The notes under the pieces: generated by a model | Told to the model about the DNA's origin: nothing | The model's input: the letters and a program-made list of their open reading frames with translations, nothing else | Databases searched by the model: none | Origin: Verrucomicrobiales bacterium | Lineage (GTDB): Bacteria; Verrucomicrobiota; Verrucomicrobiia; Limisphaerales; JAFMIX01 | NCBI GenBank assembly: GCA_017853785.1 | Contig: JAFMIX010000173.1 | Coordinates: 1-5,092, forward strand | Direction of reading: 5' to 3' | Length of the DNA: 5,092 nucleotides | Translations under genes and position numbers: made by a program | Shown here: positions 1 through 5,092 of the stretch, in pieces | How positions within the stretch are numbered: the stretch's first letter is position 1 | Layout: each line of letters starts with the position of its first letter

Positions 1-1325
1 AGAATCGCCTCGCTCATGCCATGCACGATCTTTTTGTCCGCCGGCACAATCGTCGTGAGCACGCCGCCCAGTTCTGGTCGCGCCGTCTGCCAGTCGCCGG
101 ACACAAAGTAGTAGGGACACAACCGCACGCGCCCCTTCATCGGCACGAGCTGGTTGGTATCGAAGTCAAACCATTCGGCATCCACTGTGCGCGGCTTATG
201 GAAGCGCTGCAGCACATGCGGCGAACTTGGCGCGCTCGCAATAGCTTGGTCCACGGCGGCCGACCAATCGGCTTGCGGCAAGTCGCTCCCGAGGAATACG
301 CCCCTCGCGCCCCACGCATTCGGCGAAAAGCCCGAAACTTTTAGGATAAGTTCGCGCTCCTTTTGCGACAGTTGCTTGAGCTGGTTCCAATCCGTCAGGT
401 CCAGACCCGGAAATGAACCCTGCGGTGGTAATGGGGTTGGATCAATCAACCACGTGTAAGGAACGTGCCGCTTGAGGCGCTCGAAAAAGGCTTCACCCAA
501 CTCCTGTCGCCAGAACCCGGCGAGGTTGCGATTCCAGAGCAGCGCAAACAGCATCTTCTCCTCGAACACCGGCTTGGGTGGCGGCGTGAGTTGAAACCAC
601 TTGGCCGCCGCAAGGTCGAGAATGCGTTGCGAGTTCGCCACGTTGGGCAGATCGAATAACTCAAAGAACCGATACACCGCCGAGCCGGGCGTGAAGTCGG
701 TGAACGTATCATCGCACACGGTGAAACGCGGCCCCAGCTGTTGCGCGAGCCATTCCATTTCCGGGCGATAGTTGGCCGCTTCCTCGGACACGACGATGAA
801 CACCCTTAGCGCATCGTTAAAGATGCTGTCGAAGCCCTTGAGCATTCCTTGCGGACCCCCAATTAGTTCCGGGTTCTGTATTCCGCGCTCCGCGCTCGAA
901 TAGGTTTGATTTAGCCACGCGGTGAGCCCGATGCCGCCGGGCACAGAGTCAAGTTCGGTGATGGAGAAGCCATCCTCGGTCAGCAGAATGTCGGGACGGA
1001 TGACGCGAGGCAGATCCTGTTTGAAGGCGTTGTGCCGTTGCAATGCGATCAACTCGTCGGGCTTGCCTTGATCCAGCCACTGCGCGACCCACTCCGGCTG
1101 CTTGCCCTCAATGCTGCGGCGGTACAGCAGATTGACCGTCCGATAAAACTGCAACAGGACGCGGCCCAGCGAATCCAGTTCCTTGGCCAGCCTCGCATCC
1201 AATTGGAACGGGGCAGGGGAGATGCGCCACGACTGGCCGGCAAACAGCCCGGCGGGCGGCAGGGCGCCGCGGATGGCGGCAGCTTGTCGGGCGGAAAGTT
1301 CCTCGTCGTGTGTCACCGCTTGCAT
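1..1325 (-). CDS. ATP-grasp-like protein of unknown substrate (glutathionylspermidine-synthase-like fold), C-terminus cut by window edge
   Basis: The minus strand is open from ATG at 1325-1323 to the left edge, giving 441 full codons. An in-frame TAA lies upstream at 1415-1413, and only two TTG codons fall between, so ATG 1325 is the best start although no Shine-Dalgarno is visible. Visible motifs are ITELDSVPGGIGLTAWLN (122-139), VYRFFELFDLPN (217-228), KPVFEEKMLFALLW (251-264), LILKVSGFSPNAWGARGV (326-343) and VLQRF (371-375). The EEK-x-ALLW stretch followed about 70 residues later by a lysine strand (K329) and a glycine-rich GARGVFLG loop resembles the order in circularly permuted ATP-grasp enzymes such as glutathionylspermidine synthase. 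By family logic it would join a carboxylate to an amine using ATP, but the substrate cannot be read from the sequence. There is no signal peptide or membrane segment, so it is probably cytoplasmic. The last visible residues (KKIVHGMSEAI) suggest only a short tail is missing. I am confident of the gene and moderately confident of the fold. Confidence 0.85.
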   Translation of the reverse strand, partial: MQAVTHDEELSARQAAAIRGALPPAGLFAGQSWRISPAPFQLDARLAKELDSLGRVLLQFYRTVNLLYRRSIEGKQPEWVAQWLDQGKPDELIALQRHNAFKQDLPRVIRPDILLTEDGFSITELDSVPGGIGLTAWLNQTYSSAERGIQNPELIGGPQGMLKGFDSIFNDALRVFIVVSEEAANYRPEMEWLAQQLGPRFTVCDDTFTDFTPGSAVYRFFELFDLPNVANSQRILDLAAAKWFQLTPPPKPVFEEKMLFALLWNRNLAGFWRQELGEAFFERLKRHVPYTWLIDPTPLPPQGSFPGLDLTDWNQLKQLSQKERELILKVSGFSPNAWGARGVFLGSDLPQADWSAAVDQAIASAPSSPHVLQRFHKPRTVDAEWFDFDTNQLVPMKGRVRLCPYYFVSGDWQTARPELGGVLTTIVPADKKIVHGMSEAI

Positions 1326-1545
1326 GGGTGACAATCTGGAGTCAGCGGCTGGTGCTGACAAGCGTGAGCTAGCGCGCGGAAGGCAAACGAAAGCGCGTGA
1401 CTGGATGTGCCGTTACGACCACCTCGCAGTCCGCCTTGCTGATGGAAGCGCCCAAAGATTTGGGGAATGCTTCCGGTTCAGGGCCCCGAGGCGCGTCCAA
1501 GGTTGGAGGTTTCGCTGCGCACACATGCTTCAGAACAACGGCTTA

Positions 1546-1574
1546 TTCGCATCAATTAGGCCGGATCATATACT
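1546..1574 (+). promoter_or_regulatory. Possible sigma70-type promoter for the M4 protease gene
   Basis: TTCGCA (1546-1551, four of six matches to the -35 consensus) is separated by 17 bases from TATACT (1569-1574, five of six matches to the -10 consensus). It lies in the AT-rich part of the spacer and would give a leader of roughly 150 bases before ATG 1730. Matches of this quality are common by chance and promoter rules in this phylum are poorly known, so this is only a candidate. Confidence 0.28.
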
Positions 1575-1582
1575 GCTATGAT
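1565..1582. promoter_or_regulatory. Inverted repeat ATCATA-N6-TATGAT, possible operator
   Basis: ATCATA at 1565-1570 and TATGAT at 1577-1582 are exact reverse complements separated by six bases (TACTGC). The repeat overlaps the candidate -10 element at 1569-1574, which is where a dimeric repressor site would be expected. The arms are short and AT-rich, so chance is a serious alternative. The same TATGAT could itself act as a -10 hexamer. Confidence 0.25.
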
Positions 1583-1729
1583 AAAGACAATTAAAGTTGA
1601 GAAAAAGATTGCTGTATCATGGCTGAATGTCTCAATTAGATCCGTTCGCACTATTTCAGATTCCTTGGCCGGGTATCTCCAATTCTAGCGATCCCGTGTC
1701 ATCCCGGTAAACCCAGGCCAATCAAAACC

Positions 1730-4700
1730 ATGAAAATCAATTGGAAACCCCTGTCCGCATGTGACAACTCTCCCGCATCAACCTTCCGCCCGCGCCGGAT
1801 GCATCACCTGAAACGCAGGGTGCTGATCGCTTGCGGCGTGATGCTCGCCGCCGGGATGCTGGAGGCGGCCGACGCGCCGGGGGAGGTCCGGTTTTCCGAG
1901 ATCGCTCCCCTGCTGAAGAGCGGACGGTCCTCTGCCAAGGTTGCCGGTGCGGCCCAAGCGGACGCGGAGAGCCCGCGCGTGACCCGGAACTCGCAAGGCC
2001 AGATCGAATCGCTCAGCGCGGGTCCCGGCAGGGAGTTCCCGGCCGTGGGCGGCTCGAAAGGCGATCCGGAAGTTGCGGCGAAGAACTTTCTCAAGCAGAA
2101 CGGCAAACTCTTTGGGGTCACCAGCCCGGCGGTGGACTTCCAGTTGAAGAAGAAAAACAGCGGGAAAGGCCGGCACTCGATCCGCCTGACGCAAACCTAC
2201 GAGGGCGTTCCGGTGTTTGGCGGCGAAGTGGTGGTGCAGGTCAATGACGAAGGCGGGGTGGAGTATGTGTCGGCCAACTTCGACCGTGACACCCGCGACC
2301 TCGACGACAAGCGCCTGTCCCCCAAGGCCAAACTCACGGCGGACGAAGCGGCGGCCGCGGCGCAGGCACACTATGCAGCCGTAGCGGACGGACAGGCCCT
2401 GACGGTGACGCCACCGGAATTGACCCTGTTTGTTCCGTCATTGCTAAAGATGCAAGGACCCAAACGGCTGGTGTGGAAGATGGAAATCCGCAGTGCGGAT
2501 GAAACGACCGTGGCCCAGCAGGTGTTCATCGACGCGCACTCGAGTGGGTTTGTGCACGAGATACCGCTGATGCTCGACCTTCTGAACCGCAACATTTACG
2601 ACCATAACAATGTGGCGAGCTCTGCCGGCACCCTTGTGCGCTCGGAAGGCGGCGCTCCGGCGGCCCTCGCCGAGGCCAACAGCGCGTATGACTTCCTGGG
2701 CGATACCTACAACTTTTTTTTCAACCGTTTCGGACGGGACGGCATCTACGACGACGGTGCGCCCATGTATGCCCTGGTGCGGTATTGCGATCCCCGTTAT
2801 CCATGTCCCTTTCAGAATGCGTATGGGGGATCCTCAACCATGTATTTTGGCGAGGGGTATACCACGGACGATGTCTGCGGGCACGAACTGACTCACGGCT
2901 TGATCAATGCCACGTCAGGGTTGATTTATCAGAATGAATCCGGCGCCATCAATGAATCGCTGTGCGATGTGTTCGGAGAATTGGTGGACTTGACGAACAC
3001 CGGGGGCACGGACACCTCCGGCGTGCGGTGGCGGCTGGGCGAGGATCTGCCGATCGGCGCGATCCGCGACATGAAGAATCCTCCCGCGTTCAATCAGCCC
3101 GACTGGCTGGGTTCCAGCCTTTACTATCCGGCGGCGGACGTTCCCTTCGAGGATAATGATTGGGGCGGCGTGCATGTCAACAGCGGCATCAACAACAAGC
3201 TGTGTTATCTACTGACGGATGGCGCGACCTTTCGCGGGCGCACCATCACGGGACTGGGCATCAATCTGGTTGCCGCGCTCTACTACGAGGCGACCGAGAA
3301 CCTGCTGATCTCCACCTCGGGCTGGAAGGATCTGGCCAACGCGCTGCGCCAGGCGGCCATCAATCTCGATTGGACCACGGCCCAAAGGCAAAACGTTGAG
3401 AATGCGCTGGCCGCGGTCGGCCTCGAAGACCTTGGGATGGCGCTGGATACCACGCCCAGCCTCACCTGGATCAATGCCGGAAACGCGATTTGGTTCTATC
3501 AGACCAACATCACCCACGACGGCGTGGACGCCGCACAGAGCGGCGACATTGCGGACAGCCAAAGCTCCTATCTGGAAACCACTGTCACCGGGCCGGGCAC
3601 GCTGAGTTTTTGGTGGAAGGTCTCCTCAGAGGCCAGCTGGGACTGGCTGCGTTATCGCTTGGATGGTTCAGAAGTGGGCGCGGCGCCCGGAATCTCGGGG
3701 ACAGTGGACTGGCAGCAAAAGACCGTCTCTATTCCGGCAGGGCTGCACACCAACCGCTGGACTTACTCCAAGGACGGCTCCGTATCCTCCGGATCGGATG
3801 CCGGGTGGCTGGACCAGGTGAGCTACATTCCCACGGTGGCGAATACAAATGACAATGGCCCCTTCTCGCTGCGCCAGGTAATTGCCGAGGTTCCAGCGGG
3901 CGCGACCATCATTTTTGACCCGGGCCTTACCGGCAAGACCATCCTGCTGACCAACGGACAGATCGCACTGGATAAGAACCTCACCATTAATGCCTCGGCC
4001 CTGCCCGGCGGCATCACCATCAACGGCAATCACAATGGCCGGATATTCGAGGTGGCGAGTGGAACCACCGTGGTGTTGACTTCGTTGACTCTCACCAATG
4101 GTAACGGGGTTGGAACTACGTATTCTGGAAATGGGGGAAGCATATTATCGTTAGGCAATCTGACACTCAACAACTGCCGATTAGTTGGCAATCAATCGGC
4201 CGCCACAGCTGGTGCGCTCGCCTCCTATTTTGGTTCACTCACCATGAATAACAGCACCGTGTCCGGCAACGTTTGCGGCAATGTGTCGGCCATTTATGTT
4301 TATGCCCAGACCGCCGGCCTTAACGGCTGCACCATCAGCGGCAACGGAAACAGTGACGCTCTGCGCTTGGAAGGCAACGCCACCCTGACCGCCATCAACT
4401 CCACGTTCAGCGGCAACGTCGGCACCAGCGGAGTTGGATCGGCGATTAGTATCTTTGCTAACACTGGGACTACTACTGCCGCGACGCTTTACAATTGCAC
4501 CGTAGCGAGCAATCAGGTCGCCACGGCGGGTCAGCCGGGGGCGATTTACCTGAAGCCCGGCACCGGCACGAACACCCTCACGCTTAAGAACACCATCGTC
4601 TCCGGCAACACCGCGGGTGGATCACCCCTGGATATCACTGGCACGGCCGTCGCGGGCAGTGTGAACAACCTGATTGGCACCGGCGGTGGACTGGTCAATG

Positions 4701-5092
4701 GCGTCAATGGCAATAAGGTCGGATTCAACAATCCCCAACTTGGCCCATTGGGCAACAACGGAGGCCTTACCCAGACAATGACGCCGTTACCCGGTTCACC
4801 GGCCATTGACGCGGGCAATAACGCCGCCACCTACTACCAAACCGTCTACAACACGCTGTATTCCGTTTATTACAACAGTTATTATATTTATTATTCGCCG
4901 CGAGGTATCTGGACCTTGCAGCAAGTTATTGACTATTCCAGCGCTCTGGCTCAGTCCGGGGCGGCGCCTTATAACACTGACCAGCGTGGTCTGCCGCGGT
5001 TCTCGGGGTTGCAGGTGGACATTGGTTCGGTGGAAGCCGGCGCCGCAGCGGAAATTGCCGTGGAACAACCTGTCGGCACGGATCTGACGGAC
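1730..5092 (+). CDS. Secreted multidomain M4 (thermolysin-like) metalloprotease with jelly-roll, beta-helix and choice-of-anchor-Q regions, C-terminus cut by window edge
   Basis: An unbroken frame of 1121 codons runs from ATG 1730 to the right edge. Order of parts by residue: signal peptide 24-49; FTP/PepSY-like propeptide about 110-272; M4 catalytic domain about 318-565; MAM/concanavalin-like beta-sandwich about 578-700; beta-helix about 704-990; choice-of-anchor-Q-type segment about 1000-1102; start of a probable HYDIN/ASH-type domain from about 1106. The catalytic domain has HELTH (385-389), zinc ligand E409 in GAINES, Y400, D413 and H482 in GGVHVNSG, matching thermolysin H142/E143/H146, E166, Y157, D170 and H231. 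An active, zinc-dependent endopeptidase released by propeptide removal is therefore expected outside the cell. M4 enzymes of thermolysin type are far shorter, so the roughly 550 extra C-terminal residues are accessory, probably for binding or surface attachment. Neither possible start (M1 at 1730, M24 at 1799) has a clear ribosome binding site. The natural substrate is unknown. Confidence 0.95.
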   Translation, partial: MKINWKPLSACDNSPASTFRPRRMHHLKRRVLIACGVMLAAGMLEAADAPGEVRFSEIAPLLKSGRSSAKVAGAAQADAESPRVTRNSQGQIESLSAGPGREFPAVGGSKGDPEVAAKNFLKQNGKLFGVTSPAVDFQLKKKNSGKGRHSIRLTQTYEGVPVFGGEVVVQVNDEGGVEYVSANFDRDTRDLDDKRLSPKAKLTADEAAAAAQAHYAAVADGQALTVTPPELTLFVPSLLKMQGPKRLVWKMEIRSADETTVAQQVFIDAHSSGFVHEIPLMLDLLNRNIYDHNNVASSAGTLVRSEGGAPAALAEANSAYDFLGDTYNFFFNRFGRDGIYDDGAPMYALVRYCDPRYPCPFQNAYGGSSTMYFGEGYTTDDVCGHELTHGLINATSGLIYQNESGAINESLCDVFGELVDLTNTGGTDTSGVRWRLGEDLPIGAIRDMKNPPAFNQPDWLGSSLYYPAADVPFEDNDWGGVHVNSGINNKLCYLLTDGATFRGRTITGLGINLVAALYYEATENLLISTSGWKDLANALRQAAINLDWTTAQRQNVENALAAVGLEDLGMALDTTPSLTWINAGNAIWFYQTNITHDGVDAAQSGDIADSQSSYLETTVTGPGTLSFWWKVSSEASWDWLRYRLDGSEVGAAPGISGTVDWQQKTVSIPAGLHTNRWTYSKDGSVSSGSDAGWLDQVSYIPTVANTNDNGPFSLRQVIAEVPAGATIIFDPGLTGKTILLTNGQIALDKNLTINASALPGGITINGNHNGRIFEVASGTTVVLTSLTLTNGNGVGTTYSGNGGSILSLGNLTLNNCRLVGNQSAATAGALASYFGSLTMNNSTVSGNVCGNVSAIYVYAQTAGLNGCTISGNGNSDALRLEGNATLTAINSTFSGNVGTSGVGSAISIFANTGTTTAATLYNCTVASNQVATAGQPGAIYLKPGTGTNTLTLKNTIVSGNTAGGSPLDITGTAVAGSVNNLIGTGGGLVNGVNGNKVGFNNPQLGPLGNNGGLTQTMTPLPGSPAIDAGNNAATYYQTVYNTLYSVYYNSYYIYYSPRGIWTLQQVIDYSSALAQSGAAPYNTDQRGLPRFSGLQVDIGSVEAGAAAEIAVEQPVGTDLTD
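1799..1876 (+). other. Sec signal peptide of the M4 protease, with alternative start ATG 1799
   Basis: From M24 the protein reads as a classical signal peptide: a basic n-region (HHLKRR), a hydrophobic core (VLIACGVMLAAGML) and a small-residue c-region ending ADA before proline 50, or LEA slightly earlier. Starting at M1 would add 23 polar residues ahead of it, which is unusual. ATG 1799 may therefore be the real start, although neither ATG has a good Shine-Dalgarno. Export is well supported; the exact start and cleavage site are not. Confidence 0.7.
2057..2545 (+). other. FTP/PepSY-like propeptide region of the M4 protease
   Basis: Residues about 110-185 contain the pattern AKNFLKQNGKLFGV followed by HSIRLTQTYEGVPVFGGEVV (149-168), typical of the fungalysin/thermolysin propeptide. 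Residues about 200-272 (LTADEAAAAAQAHY, then RLVWKMEIRS and QVFIDAHSSGFV) look like a PepSY-type unit. In M4 enzymes these act as an intramolecular chaperone and inhibitor and are removed on maturation. The mature enzyme would begin somewhere near residue 275-310, but no cleavage site can be fixed from sequence. Confidence 0.75.
2882..3175 (+). other. M4 zinc-binding and catalytic centre
   Basis: HELTH at 2882-2896 supplies two zinc histidines (H385, H389) and the catalytic glutamate E386. E409 (2954-2956), exactly 20 residues after H389 as in thermolysin, is the third zinc ligand. H482 (3173-3175) in GGVHVNSG matches the transition-state histidine H231. Y400 and D413 also keep thermolysin spacing. 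All key residues are present, so the enzyme is predicted to be active. A cysteine (C383) lies two residues before the first zinc histidine, and C412 follows shortly after E409. Confidence 0.93.
3461..3829 (+). other. Jelly-roll (MAM/concanavalin-like) beta-sandwich domain
   Basis: Residues about 578-700 contain TGPGTLSFWWKVSSE (620-634), then a WDWLRYRLDG strand, SGTVDWQQKTVSIPAGLHT (656-674), RWTYSKDGSVSSGSDAGWLD (676-695). This W-rich pattern with the DAGW(L/V)DQV ending recurs in secreted proteins of Verrucomicrobia, Planctomycetes and relatives as an accessory beta-sandwich after catalytic domains. A binding role (carbohydrate or protein) is inferred from the fold only. Confidence 0.7.
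3839..4699 (+). repeat. Right-handed parallel beta-helix region with SGN-type rungs
   Basis: Residues about 704-720 (NTNDNGPFSLRQVIAE) and FDPGLTGKTILLTNG (729-743) form the usual LRQAI-like cap of bacterial beta-helix proteins. Rungs follow with a shared turn: STVSGN (842), CTISGN (867), STFSGN (891), CTVASN (923) and NTIVSGN (954), spaced 24-32 residues apart. At DNA level the rung units start at 4253, 4328, 4400, 4496 and 4589. They are diverged protein repeats, not tandem DNA copies. Such helices commonly act as binding or stalk elements; no polysaccharide lyase or hydrolase catalytic motif was recognised. Confidence 0.8.
4727..5035 (+). other. Choice-of-anchor-Q-type segment interrupted by a tyrosine-rich insertion
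   Basis: Residues 1001-1030 read NPQLGPLGNNGGLTQT, then PLPGSPAIDAGN, and residues 1081-1102 read YNTDQRGLPR then VDIGSVE. This matches the NP-LGPL-NNGG-TQT / GSPAIDAG / DQRG-R / DIG-E pattern of the choice-of-anchor Q family found after beta-helices in secreted bacterial proteins. Between AIDAG and DQRG there are about 50 residues, including ten tyrosines within 21 positions (1035-1055), which is longer and more aromatic than the usual short loop. Despite the family name, no sorting signal lies within the visible part. Confidence 0.75.
5045..5092 (+). other. Start of a probable HYDIN/ASH (choice-of-anchor D-like) domain, cut by the edge
   Basis: The last visible residues, AEIAVEQPVGTDLTD (1107-1121), resemble the opening strand of the ASPM-SPD-2-Hydin-like immunoglobulin-fold repeats that often follow beta-helices in PVC-group secreted proteins, where the expected continuation is a glycine-rich strand with FG-x-V. 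Only about 15 residues are visible, so this is a prediction for the sequence to the right. Confidence 0.45.

Larger units (their letters stand above)
1326..1729. other. Divergent intergenic region
   Basis: This spacer separates two genes transcribed away from each other, so it should carry promoters for both and needs no terminator. The half next to the minus-strand gene (about 1326-1540) is GC-rich. The part from about 1541 to 1660 is clearly AT-richer, as expected for a promoter zone. It contains a candidate sigma70-like promoter and an inverted repeat (listed separately), a second inverted repeat at 1451-1464, and short open frames without convincing coding character. No tRNA, rRNA, riboswitch, CRISPR or transposon end was recognised. 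Confidence 0.75.

Noticed and set aside
1183..1581. Plus-strand frame of 132 codons crossing the ATP-grasp-like gene start
   Set aside because: It is antisense to a well-supported gene over its first part, its composition is noise-like (many R, A, W and C) and no family motif is visible.
1578..1688. Short plus-strand frame of 36 codons beginning MIKTIKVEKK
   Set aside because: It lies in the AT-rich promoter zone, has no ribosome binding site, overlaps the inverted repeat and matches no family I recognise.
1820..1834. Lipobox-like LIAC (residues 32-35) suggesting a lipoprotein
   Set aside because: Only about four hydrophobic residues precede the cysteine after the basic stretch, and the hydrophobic core continues past it to residue 44, so a normal Sec signal peptide fits better.
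1778..2371. Minus-strand frame of 197 codons
   Set aside because: It lies wholly opposite the propeptide region of the M4 gene and is rich in R, H, G and L, as expected for the complement of GC-rich coding DNA.
3668..4033. Minus-strand frame of 121 codons opposite the beta-sandwich and helix cap
   Set aside because: It is a shadow of the M4 gene; the plus-strand frame is continuous here and carries recognisable domain motifs.
4253..4610. Possible tandem DNA repeat or CRISPR-like spacing
   Set aside because: The recurring CACC...AGCGGCAAC-like units are short, diverged, unevenly spaced and in frame, so they are beta-helix rungs and not an array.

Overview
The window holds two protein-coding genes pointing away from each other, each cut by a window edge, with about 400 bases between them. 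Overall style suggests a Verrucomicrobia-type bacterium (perhaps Pedosphaera/Limisphaerales-like) or a related PVC-group genome. This is inferred from GC-rich codon use, weak or absent Shine-Dalgarno sequences, and the secreted protein's chain of parts: M4 peptidase, jelly-roll domain, beta-helix, anchor-Q and HYDIN-like start. There is no rRNA, tRNA or other marker that would fix the taxonomy.

Left part (1-1325, minus strand): a gene whose 441 visible codons start with ATG at 1325 and run off the left edge. The product looks like a cytoplasmic enzyme of the ATP-grasp fold in the order seen in glutathionylspermidine-synthase-like proteins. Its substrate is unknown, and only a short C-terminal tail is probably missing.

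Middle (1326-1729): a divergent intergenic region. It contains a possible sigma70-type promoter overlapped by a 6-6-6 inverted repeat at 1565-1582, a second short inverted repeat at 1451-1464, and a doubtful 51-codon minus-strand frame. No RNA gene, IS end or CRISPR array is visible.

Right part (1730-5092, plus strand): 1121 codons of an uninterrupted, unfinished gene for a large secreted metalloprotease. In order it shows a signal peptide, an FTP/PepSY-like propeptide, a thermolysin-type M4 catalytic domain with a full set of zinc and catalytic residues, and a jelly-roll/MAM-like beta-sandwich. These are followed by a right-handed beta-helix with SGN-type rungs, a choice-of-anchor-Q-type segment with an unusual tyrosine-rich insertion, and the first residues of what looks like a HYDIN/ASH-type domain. 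The two genes have no evident functional link beyond sharing the divergent spacer. The protease probably acts outside the cell or on its surface, while the ATP-grasp-like protein has no visible export signal.

I see no clear new multi-gene system. The most unusual points are the domain architecture of the protease, its tyrosine-rich insertion, and the uncharacterised ATP-grasp-like family.
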